A stretch of DNA of 64,000 nt. Origin: Triparma columacea (lineage: Eukaryota; Sar; Bolidophyceae; Parmales; Triparmaceae). The translations under genes were made by a program, and so were the position numbers. The DNA lies in contig BRYA01000534.1 of the NCBI GenBank assembly GCA_030267965.1, positions 1-64,000 on the forward strand, read 5' to 3'. Under the pieces are notes generated by a model, which did not search any database, was not told the origin of the DNA, and was given only the letters and a program-made list of their open reading frames with translations. Shown in pieces: positions 34,041 through 43,283 of the stretch (positions are counted from its first letter, which is position 1; every line of letters begins with the position of its first letter).

Positions 34041-37000
34041 CTACTTACCCCCCCCACCCTCCACCATCTCTACGAACTCTCCCCAATCCCCCCCTGCCTT
34101 TTTCAAGCAACCTAAATCCCCCACTACGATCAGCGCCTCCCTTGCCCTTGTCAAAGCAACGTTCATCCTCCTCGGGTCCGTCAAGAAGCCCAGGTCCCCC
34201 ACCTTGTTTGATCGCACGCACGAAAAGACAATGACCCTCCTCTCCCTTCCTTGGTACCCGTCAACAGAATTCACCTCAACCCCTTCCATGCCTTGCTCCT
34301 CCAGCATTCCCTTCAGCAGCACCTTCTGAGCGTTGTACGGCGTGATCACTCCTACCTCTTCCATCCCCACCCCCCTCCCCCTCACCATATCTCTCACGAC
34401 TTCTACTACCCTCTTTGCCTCCTCGACGTTCTTGTAACTGCGAGCATTGGTGGGTTAGAATTTACGACGACCAAGAACTTTTAATTAGCTGACTGGTATT
34501 GTAACCAGTGCCGGTACTAACCAATCCCTTTGCCCCATCGTTCTCACCTAGTTGCAACCTCCCCCCCCCGCCCTTGGCCGTCCCCGCCACTCGATAGGCT
34601 CTTTTCTTCCCCAACCCCCTCGCCCACGTTGACGATGGCAACGTTACCGAATTGTCCCGCATTCCTGTCCCCCTCGAACAACCCTGCCCCCCCCTTCCTC
34701 TCCTCGCTGATAAACCTGGGAGTCCCTAGCAGCCCGTTGTAGTACTTTCGCGACGACCAAGCAGCAATGCTTCCGTGCATCCTGTATTGCTGCTTCAGCA
34801 GCAGGCTGCCTATGTACTCCTTCTTGTAGCTTCCCGCCTGTGATGAGAGTAAGGATTAGAATCGTACGACGCGTTACCTCCCCTCCGACTAGCTCTTGAA
34901 CCATTCTCACCTCCCCCGCGTTTCCCCTGACCCTCTTGAGCCACTCCTCGTCCATCTCGCTATTATCCTTTTTCGCAGTGACAATAACCGGCTCCGGGAG
35001 GGTTCTGCATAGTCTCTCCATCAAGCTCAGCTCAAGCAGAGAGTCCTTCTCCCGGACGGTCGGAGGCAGCTGAAGCGGGTCTCCAAGCATTACGAGAGAA
35101 GAGCACCCGCTCCCCACCAAGGGAATGAGGGTCGCCGGCTCGACGCTCTGGCACGCCTCATCCACAATGACATAATCTGCTCGTGCGTGTATGCGGGAGG
35201 GGAGGTTGATTGGTTGGTCGATTGGTTCGTTAACCCGAACGAAACGTTTTTCAATTCTTTCATTCTCCTAGTGTTTCGTTCCCCGTCCTTCCTTCCTTAC
35301 CTAGCTTCAAGTTAACCGGTGGCCTCCACGCCCCGTCCTCTTGTTCCTCCCTCTTCCCCAGGCAAGCCATGAGCCTTGGGTCTACCGCCCCCACGCAGGT
35401 GCTGACCACCACGTCGCACTCCTTGATCGCCGCGTAGGCCGCTCTCTGGCACGCATCTATGCTCTTCTTCACGGCGTCAGTCGCCTCTGCTCGGGCGGAC
35501 CTCTCCTTGTTGCGGTCCTTACTCTTCAGCTTGACTGTCATGTCAGCAGCGTGCTTCAGGGCGTTCTGAGCGCCCTCGTCCTGGTCGATGAACCAGTCCA
35601 AGCTGTACTTCACAAGACCTTCGCTCATGGCAGTGCTGCGTTGGAGTTGGGGGTAAGTTTTGTTCTCCGCGCTAGCTTCTCGTAGTTTCTCACGCATATC
35701 TCGGGCTCATCTCACCTCCTCCCCACCCTAACGACCTTCAACCCTTCCCCTATGAGTTTTTCAGCGAAGTTATCCGCCCCCACATTGCTAAAGGCGCAGC
35801 ACAGCACCTTACTGTTCCCCTCTGGGTCTACGCTTCTCTGCAGTTCTACTGCTCCCTTTGCAATTGCGGCACCCGTAGTCGTCTTGCCAGTGCCGGGGGG
35901 GCCAACGATGTTGGTTAGACGACGGGTTAGGGCGGCGGCTATGGAAGTCAGCTGCGGGTTGTTGAAGGACGTCCCAGAGATGGCGGTGTTGTAGGCGGAA
36001 GAGAGGGCGAGCTTGGTGTATTGAGGAGGGGATTTCGCGATCAATTTCGAGAGGACGTCAAGCTGGTATATGTGTGTGTTAGTGAGCGGGCGGGAGTTTG
36101 GGGAAATGGGCAACAAAGATGCATTAATGCTGCTATTACCCACCTTTCCTTTCGCCGAGTCCCTCGCCCCCGTCCCCAGGTCCTTGTCAGTAGCCGCAAA
36201 GCTGACTAGTATCGTGTCCTTGATAACCTTGTTAACCCCCCCCTCCTTCTCCTCCTCTGGATCGTCAATCTTCGTGAGCGCGGCTACTGCCCCGCAAACC
36301 CTGGCGTGTGTGACGTCCGAAAAGAACCTGTCGATCCTGAAGACATTACCGTCACCTCCGCCCTCGCCGAACGTGCCCTCTACTTCACCAGCCTTGAGAA
36401 CTATGTCGACGTAATAGGGTCCCGTGTTGCTGACGACACCCTCGACCCTCTCTGCGTTTTCCTCCAGCGGAGTCTTCCAGTACTCGTTCAACCCAGTCTT
36501 GGTCAACACGATGATGTCGTTCTTGGCGAACTTGGAAGCCCTTGGCAACGGTGGCGGATCCTTCTTTTTCTTCGAAGGTCCGAGTTTCGTCACCCTCCAT
36601 ATCTCCCCGCCCCCCCCCAGCACCAGCCCCCTGTACTCAACGACCACATCGTACAAGCACTCCCCTAACTTTATTTCGAGATCTGTTGGGTCTTCACCCC
36701 CATTAGCTGCGTTATTTATCCGGTTGAGCACCTCTCCTTCCTCAATCCTGTACTCTTTTTCTAGGGAGGATATGAAAGTCGTAGAATACTTGGACAGGAG
36801 GTTGTAAGTTTGACTCCTCTTCTCGCTTCGACGCCTCCCAGTTGGCTTCTGCGACGAGGCACCGTTGTCAACATCACCAACATCGCCTAGTCTCTTGCCC
36901 TTCCATGCGTTCTCCCTGTGGTGGTGGTGGCGAGGAGAAAGGGTTAGTTATGCAGTGCACTTTAAGTCAGCTGTAGGTGTATATCGAATACATATGCGTT

Positions 37001-37393
37001 GCAGATACATGTCAAACCTTACCTAAACATGCCTCCCGTCACCTTTCTGTTCCCATTCCCGTTCCCTTCAATGTCCTTGCCCCCTCTCCCCCCTCTCCCC
37101 CCTCTTCCCCTCCCACCAACAGGTCCATCATTTTCTTCATCATAATTAACGTAGCCCTCCCCAAGCTTATTTGGCATTTCAACGCTTCCACCCCTCTGAG
37201 CTCTTCTTGTTCGTTTATCTGAGGCCTTTTGTTTCCTCATTTCAACAATCAAAGAAGGAGGGAATTGCGAGTTGGACATTTTTGAGACATCTGATACAAC
37301 AATACGACCATTAAAGGACGAACCTAATGAACTGAGATTATAACCTCCACAGAGACATGGTATAATAAGTAATAGAAACGAATTACCCCACAT
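34041..37393 (-). CDS. Superfamily 1 helicase, UPF1/IGHMBP2-like
   Basis: Seven exons join in phase: 37393-37023, 36915-36144, 36062-35716, 35635-35301, 35176-34911, 34837-34548 and 34437-34041, giving 925 residues. Helicase motifs in order are I (VGPPGTGKTT), II (VIVDEACQSVEPAT), III (LGDPLQLPPT), IV (KQQYRMHGSI), V (VNSVDGYQGRERRVIVFS) and VI (NVALTRAREALIVVGD). The arrangement is that of the UPF1-like SF1B group, closest in feel to IGHMBP2. Such enzymes unwind RNA or DNA 5'-3'. The N-terminus (MWGNSFLLLIIPCLCGG) looks like a signal peptide, and an Arg/Gly-rich stretch follows, so organelle targeting is possible. Splice sites are all GT-AG. A Mutator-like element ends 43 bp upstream of the ATG. 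Confidence 0.9.
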
Positions 37394-37435
37394 ATTTGCC
37401 TGGCATTCGCTGATGACAAGGATTGTTCTGATTTG

Positions 37436-38349
37436 GGGTTTTTCCCAATTTAGGAGATTTAGAGGCCACTTTAGTCAAAAACGGATTCCCAAAAACGGAT
37501 GAGACGATTTTTCCCAAAATAGGATAGATTATTCCCAAAAACGGACGTCGCGTCTGGTGTAGGAACAAGTTAGATCTAATAAACTGCTTTTGTTATAGGG
37601 TTTGTCGCGCGCTTTTAATCCACGCTCGTGTTATATAGACGTAATCTATACCCTCTACGGTCTTTTAAATTAATTAATTCGTCTTCTGAGATACATTCTG
37701 CCATCCTCATCGCTATATTTCCTCGATTTGAGGCCATGATTACTCGTCTCCTCTGCGTCTAAAAGTACGTTTTCTGCCAATGAGCCTGCTACGCGGTATA
37801 TAGAGAGGCTCGATCCTCTATGAATCTCAGTGAAACGTCTCCCATCCCACTGAAGCGGCGTGGGGAGGGGGGGGAGGAGGGGGGAGTTGTTCTATTTGGC
37901 AGGAACATGGTCGTGACGGCAGAAGGATAGTTCGTGGGCTCCGTGGTGGTATGGGGGTGGGGTACGACGAGATTTGGGACAGGAATACTTGTCCGTGGGC
38001 CGAAGAAGAGGAAGCCATACCCAAGCAGGGGTCGGGAGCTGCTACGACATTCCCACGAGTCCATCACTGCGTCCACTACTATCGATTTTGTACAGGGGGA
38101 AAGGTCGCGTCGTGCCGGGGCAGGAACGAACCGCCACAGGGGAGGCGGACGTTAGTTTTGGGGTAAATCGACGTATCTGTTTTTGGGAAAAAATCATCCG
38201 TTTTTGGGACAAAAATCGTCCGTTTTTGGGACAAAAATCGTCCGTTTTTGGGAAAAAATCTATCCGTTTTTGGAAAAATCACTCATCCGTTTTTGGGAAT
38301 CCGTTTTTGGGTAAAGTAGCCTCTAAATCTCCTAAATTGGGAAAAACCC
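37436..38349. mobile_element. Non-autonomous Mutator-like element (914 bp) with long TIRs
   Basis: The two ends are long inverted repeats. Left GGGTTTTTCCCAATTTAGG matches the reverse complement of the right end, and identity continues with few differences for about 100-120 bp. The element is flanked by a perfect 10-bp duplication, TTCTGATTTG, at 37426-37435 and 38350-38359. Long TIRs and a 9-11 bp target duplication are the marks of Mutator-like elements (MULEs). The inner TIR portions contain arrays of a CCAAAAACGGA motif. No transposase is present. Internal sequence at about 37800-38160 is GC-richer and open in places (for example 37951-38166), which would fit a captured gene fragment (Pack-MULE), though I do not recognise it. 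Near-identical TIRs and an intact duplication imply a recent insertion. Confidence 0.85.
38172..38318. repeat. Subterminal CCGTTTTTGGGA array in the right TIR
   Basis: About seven units of CCGTTTTTGGGA separated by 8-11 bp spacers of AAAAATC type. Fewer copies occur in opposite orientation in the left TIR (37485-37555). Subterminal arrays like this can be transposase binding sites. Confidence 0.75.
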
Positions 38350-38571
38350 TTCTGATTTGTTCCAAACCAAAACCAAACCCGTTTTCCTTCCCCCACCTTT
38401 CCTCTCTTCAATCTCATCAAGAGGTGGGCGATTGCAGGGTGTTGGGTGGGAAGACAAAAGGACAACAAACGGCTTTCGGCGATCTCAAAATGAAATTCGA
38501 TTCTTGCTCTCTTTCATTTTAAGACCCATCCGTTGCCAGTATGAAAAGTGCATTAGCTAAGCTTTAACAAA

Positions 38572-40533
38572 TCATCGATCCTCCTCCTCTCCACCCCCAT
38601 CCCCACCTGCCGTCTGCGTCGCAAATATGTCCCCCAAGGAGCTCCGTCGCCTCTGTTCTATTATCATTTTCACGTTATACGTCCGGAGCTCCACGAGGAT
38701 CTCGGGGTCGGTCACGAAATCATCAGGTATGATAGATCGCTTCTGATCGTTGAACCACTCTGGAGGTTCTTCCAACCATAATGGCAGCCTCTCGTTGATC
38801 CATGCCTCAACCTCTGCGCCAATCTTGTCCTCCCACTTGTGCCTATTACGTCCGAAAATCTTAAATCTCTGTTCATCATCCTCGTTCTTGGTGAATAGCT
38901 CTTGTTCGCTTTCATTGCTTGTTTTCGTGCTGACGAAGGTATGCAGGTACTCTCTCTTCACCGACACTAGTAGACTCGCGTAAGACACCACCATCCCAGC
39001 ACATGCAGCCACCATGATTGTGACCACGGTGCTCTCCTCCAATCCGCTCTCTTCTCCTCCGAGTTGCTGATTATCCTCGCCACCCTCAACGTCCTCGTCT
39101 GTAATGACATTGTCGACTACCTTCTCGTACTGCAGCGCTGCAACAACACCCATGACTACAGTCAAACCTAAACTGAAGGTGAAATACGCACCGCCAACCT
39201 CGTTAGGATGTCGAAATTGGACAACAGCGGTCCAGTCGACAATGACCTTGACTATCCAACGCATCATCCACGAAGTGAACACTCCCAAGCCACCGTATAC
39301 AGGCGCCCAATACCAAAGATCTCGCCTAAGCCCTTTGACCACATAGTAAATGAGAAGCTCTCCTCCCAGCAGCGTAGCCACTGCTGAAATCCCGCCCTTG
39401 ATGTAGAATAGAACACACGCAAAGCTGCGCGTAAGCAGGTTGAAAGCCGAAAGGAAGTACAGCGAAGCGAACACCTTCACCTTACCCTTGACATTGCTCG
39501 GAATATACCCGTAAAATGATCGCAACTTCTTCCGATTCTCCTTATCCAAATCCCAATCCCATGACGTGATTGCTGACGTGAAAGCGGCCGTCAAGATGCT
39601 GAACGCAAATGAGAAAAGCGCGCTCCTGGTGGGCTTAGACCCTGACATCAATAGCGCAGACAGTTGGATCAGTGTCCCAGGAATAGCCTCTGCCACCAAT
39701 TCAAAACTCTTATTCGTCGTCAACTCATACTGTGCATTCATCAGCTGTCCCTCCTCTTGTGCTACCCCACTTGCAACGCGCCATGCGTCAACCCCTGGCT
39801 TCACAAGAGACCAGACAAAAAACTGCTCCTGTAACTGTCTCTGCCACGGCCTTGCTCTATTCTGAGCGAATGAAAGAAGAGCTTGTAAAATGAGGTTGGT
39901 CAAGATACTCCCAAGGGACGCCCATGCATACCCCCACGAGCTCCTTGTCTGAAAGTACTGCACGATCATGATAATGTCCGTAACCAAATCTCCTATACTC
40001 AACAACGCTGCGAAGAAAAGCTTAGCCTTGGCTAGCTTCTGCTTATCCCCAAGCTTATCTTTCAAGAACTTGACGTGCATTTGATTGAAGTTCCCTACGA
40101 CCTCGCTCAGCTCCCTCATGCAAGGATAACACTCGAGGCACTTCTCAGCAGCGTCCTCTTCCGAAAATTCCTTTCTCAGGAAGTATAGCATCCCTTCAGC
40201 AAGAATCTTCACGTCGCCCATCGTCAGATCGCTCAAGTCAGTGTCACACACTGGTTTCGAAGCAGGGATGCTCCTGGTGTTCATGAGCTCAAACAAGTAT
40301 CCAGATATGACTTCGCCGCTATTTTTCAGTTTTACGTTGAATATACCGGAGCGTCGTGGCACCTTCCTCGCTCCACCATCATTGTCTGGGACTTTTGTCG
40401 CAGACACAACAGCCTCACTCGGTGAGGGGTTATTTTTACCCTCTTCTTCATTACGGGGGGTATTTTGTTTCATAACGGGTGATGTATCTTCGTTAAAGTC
40501 GCCGGAGGGGTCAGATTGGGGAACGATTTTCAT
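38572..40533 (-). CDS. XK-related-like multipass membrane protein
   Basis: An intronless coding region for 653 residues. The acidic, Ser/Pro-rich N-terminus (about 150 residues) is followed by around nine membrane helices between about 155 and 520, then a charged cytoplasmic tail. The segment SFELVAEAIPGTLIQLSALL resembles the conserved helix of XK/XKR proteins (E-x2-E-x2-P-x2-x-LQ), whose animal members include caspase-activated phospholipid scramblases. LLSIGDLVTDIIMIVQYF, with charged D residues in the first helix, also fits. The tail has a repeated Trp/Glu-rich stretch (WEDKIGAEVEAWI, LWLEEPPEWF). Assignment to XKR is by pattern only; function is unknown. Confidence 0.6.
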   Translation of the reverse strand: MKIVPQSDPSGDFNEDTSPVMKQNTPRNEEEGKNNPSPSEAVVSATKVPDNDGGARKVPRRSGIFNVKLKNSGEVISGYLFELMNTRSIPASKPVCDTDLSDLTMGDVKILAEGMLYFLRKEFSEEDAAEKCLECYPCMRELSEVVGNFNQMHVKFLKDKLGDKQKLAKAKLFFAALLSIGDLVTDIIMIVQYFQTRSSWGYAWASLGSILTNLILQALLSFAQNRARPWQRQLQEQFFVWSLVKPGVDAWRVASGVAQEEGQLMNAQYELTTNKSFELVAEAIPGTLIQLSALLMSGSKPTRSALFSFAFSILTAAFTSAITSWDWDLDKENRKKLRSFYGYIPSNVKGKVKVFASLYFLSAFNLLTRSFACVLFYIKGGISAVATLLGGELLIYYVVKGLRRDLWYWAPVYGGLGVFTSWMMRWIVKVIVDWTAVVQFRHPNEVGGAYFTFSLGLTVVMGVVAALQYEKVVDNVITDEDVEGGEDNQQLGGEESGLEESTVVTIMVAACAGMVVSYASLLVSVKREYLHTFVSTKTSNESEQELFTKNEDDEQRFKIFGRNRHKWEDKIGAEVEAWINERLPLWLEEPPEWFNDQKRSIIPDDFVTDPEILVELRTYNVKMIIEQRRRSSLGDIFATQTAGGDGGGEEEDR

Positions 40534-40626
40534 CTGCTTTTCGTTAAATAGAAGTTACTTCTCGAATCGTGAAAAAAGTCCGGAAGTCCGGAAGTTGAAG
40601 AGCATTCTACATTCTACCAAAAGTGC

Positions 40627-40734
40627 CTTAATTTAGGATCCCATCATCACACTACTCTACTACTTAATTTAGGATCCCATCATCACACTACTCTACTACT
40701 TAATTTAGGATCCCATCATCACACTCCTCTACTA
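40627..40734. repeat. 36-bp minisatellite, three copies
   Basis: Three head-to-tail 36-bp units start at 40627, 40663 and 40699 with CTTAATTTAGGATCCCATC. The first two are identical and the third has one change. The last bases of copy three (CTA at 40732-40734) are the stop codon of the GH5 gene on the minus strand. Confidence 0.92.
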
Positions 40735-42081
40735 TGTGATGCACGCGCCGAACTCACAGTCCTCCCCGGCGAGGCATCCGTTGTCAGGGTCAGCAGAGTA
40801 AGCTGCCGGAACGTTGCAGAACCCGTTGTACTGGTAGTAAGTCCACATGACGCCGGCCTCGGTGGCCTGGTCGGCCTTGTCGGCGTCCCAGTGGAACTCC
40901 GTCAGGACAGGCACGGCGCCCATGTACGCGGCCCGCTTGGCGGCGTTGTCGAGCGACGCGGGGAACTCTGGGAATCCCCCCCCGTACCAATGGAACGTGT
41001 ACATTAGGTGCGTGGCCGACTCGAGCCACTTCTTGTTGGAGGAGGACAGGTGCTCGTCGCCTGCGTAGCGGGGGACCTGCCCGGCGTCCGCCACCCCCAC
41101 CGCCAGCTCGTCGGACACGGACCTGACGGCGGCGTAGCACTCCTCGTACAGGTCGTAGAGCTTGTGCTCCTCGGCCCTGAAGTTGAGGATGGGCGGCTCG
41201 TTCATGAGCTCGATGCCGACGGCGGCGGGGTGGTCAGCCACGGCCGCGGCGAGGAGACCTACGTACGCAGCGTACGACGACCTCCCAACCTCAGTCCCGA
41301 TAAGGTGAGCCATGGCGGCCTGCACCCCAACCGATGGGTCCAGCTTCTTTCCCCAGCCTCCGCCCGGGTTGTTATACTGCACGCAGCATTCGTTCTTGAC
41401 ATTGTACTCGGGGTCGCCGGAGAACTTAGCCCACCCATCAAAGTCCGTCACGCTGCAGTCGCCTGTCAGGGTGCTTTTGATGCCCACCACCGGCTTGCCC
41501 TGGGAGAGGGGGGACTAGAGTTAGACTTCAAGGTGCCTTCGGGGGAATTATCTTGCTCATATCTTTCATTGCGTTCTTACCATCAGGTGCGGCAAATGCT
41601 CGCTGAAGTACCAGACCGGCAGCCCCTCCCCGCAAACGCTCGTGCCTATGGCATCCTGGTGAAGGTCGAGCACGACCCTTAAGTCGTGTTGGTGCGCGAG
41701 GTCTAGGAGGTCCTTCAGTCGCTTCTCAAAGTCTTCGTCTAGCCTGCCCTCCTTGGAGTGGGAGAGGGTTGGCTGCCCCCCGGCCCAAATCACCCCCAGA
41801 CGAATTAGGTTCCAGCCCCTGCCCTGGAAGTACCTCGCGTCCGCCTCGTTGAACGTGTCGCAGAGCCCGTCCTCCCCCAGGGGCGGGCAGGGCGAAGTGC
41901 CATTGGTCGAGGGTATCCATGGCTTGCCCTTCATTACGACGTTCGCGCCGGTGAGGGTCTCGGGGAGGCCGGTGGACGAGGAGATGAACTGAGAGCCCAC
42001 CGCGACGGAGTCGCGGGGGGCGTAGCCGAGGGCGAGAGGGAGGACCAGGAGGGAGAAGAGAAGGGAGGAAAGGTGGAACAT
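40732..42081 (-). CDS. Secreted GH5-type glycoside hydrolase
   Basis: Exons 42081-41581 and 41499-40732 join in phase to give 422 residues. A signal peptide (MFHLSSLLFSLLVLPLALG) leads into a TIM-barrel cellulase fold. GH5 hallmarks are GWNLIRLGVIW, LRVVLDLHQDA, the acid/base glutamate in GIELMNEPP, HWYGGG, and the nucleophile glutamate in VPVLTEFHWD. The DLHQDA segment resembles endoglycoceramidase-related members of the family. The enzyme should hydrolyse beta-glycosidic bonds in an exported or vacuolar setting. The substrate (beta-glucan, mannan or glycolipid) cannot be decided from sequence. An even number of Cys residues fits an oxidising compartment. The stop codon lies inside a 36-bp minisatellite. 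Confidence 0.88.
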
Positions 42082-42475
42082 GGTTTGTGACCGGTTTAAA
42101 AGTTGAGCTGAAACTAGAATGGAGCACAGGCACCAACTTATTGGAGATGAGTTGGATTTGGTCGATGGGGCTGAAGAACAGAGATTTTCTTCTCCTGGAA
42201 TTGAAGGGATCAGAATTATTCATGAATTTCTACTGGGAGAGCTGGCTTTTGGGATTTTTAACTTTCTTTAAAATTTAAGATTCGGACCGCCAGTAAGCCT
42301 CACCCCCCTCTACTACTTATGAATCCGCCAGAAGTGCATTAATATAGACTTATAACGCGTTTATTATAGTTTTTCACCACATTGTTCAAAAGGGCCGAAA
42401 TCGGTCAATCCTACATGTTTTCACTATTCAATCGCGGGGAAACGTATAGTTTATACTATTAACGGCACTTTCAAT

Positions 42476-42720
42476 CTACAGAGAAGTTAGTGTTGTATTG
42501 TGGATGGTTATTTCCGACCGTAACGGCCCTAGGAGGGGATTGTTCTTTCGTTTCGGGGGCTCCCAGGCTATGAGGTCTGAATTGACGGAAGTTGCGTTTT
42601 CTGGTGTTATTATAACCGTATACTCATCCATTTGGTTCAGGTCGCCCCCCGTAGAAAGGAATCCCAATAGAAATTCGTTCTTTGGGACAAATGGACATGT
42701 TTAATCATCATAATCACCGA
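42476..42720 (-). pseudogene. Possible gene relic, unknown product
   Basis: A minus-strand frame ending in TAG at 42476 reads as plausible protein (for example LNQMDEYTVIITPENATSV and ITIHNTTLTSL). It has no clear start, no splice partner that I can find and no family that I recognise. It is GC-richer than the surrounding AT-rich DNA. It may be the last exon of a lost gene or chance. Confidence 0.25.
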
Positions 42721-43085
42721 GAAGGAGAGGAGAAGGAAAGTAAGTTACGACATCAGAATTTTACTGCGAAAATACTCCGCGAAAGCTCCGTCGTAATTCT
42801 ACCGATAATTGAAAAAAATATCACGATACGTCGGCATCTTTACGTTTAAATTTGTCATTCAAAAAGCTCATTCTGACCCAAATCAGCCTCTGAAGCTTAT
42901 AGACATTTTCGGAGCTTAATATTTGGTAAGGTGGCTAATCGAACTTATATCAACTCCCTACCAAAATAGAGTTGCTATTAACATACGTCTTTTCATTATT
43001 TTATTTGTCATCTCCCCCAGATGCGACGCATTGGAAGAAAGGCTTTTTTCATCATCTATCAGTGATGTCATTAACGATGCTATAG

Positions 43086-43099
43086 NNNNNNNNNNNNNN
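43086..43099. other. Assembly gap (14 N)
   Basis: Fourteen ambiguous bases in otherwise continuous sequence. True gap size is unknown, so distances across it should not be trusted. Confidence 0.99.
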
Positions 43100-43283
43100 T
43101 CATGGATTCTCTTTTTGGCTGATTTCGGTCTGAAAAGCCAGCTCTCCAAGTCGGATGAATGAATGACCTGAAAATCCACTCCATAACCAACATCCCAACA
43201 ACTTTCCCCCCCTTGAGCTCCCCGCCCTCCCGAACCCCCCCCCCCCACTCTCCCATTCCTTCCCTTCCCATCTTCTCCCTCAA

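Larger units (their letters stand above)
42082..43283. other. Intergenic between GH5 and GPCR-PIPK, includes assembly gap
   Basis: Both neighbouring genes diverge from this AT-rich stretch. It holds a possible gene relic (42476-42720) and an assembly gap at 43086-43099. The GPCR-PIPK promoter likely lies in the last 150 bp, which has long C-runs. Confidence 0.45.

Noticed and set aside
34843..34910. Alternative donor GAG|GTAACG in helicase exon 5
   Set aside because: It would keep frame but add 12 residues; the upstream GTGAGA donor is stronger and gives a normal motif spacing.
38172..38318. CRISPR-like array of regular short repeats
   Set aside because: Spacers are only 8-11 bp and nearly identical, and the array is part of the terminal inverted repeat of a transposon in a eukaryotic genome.
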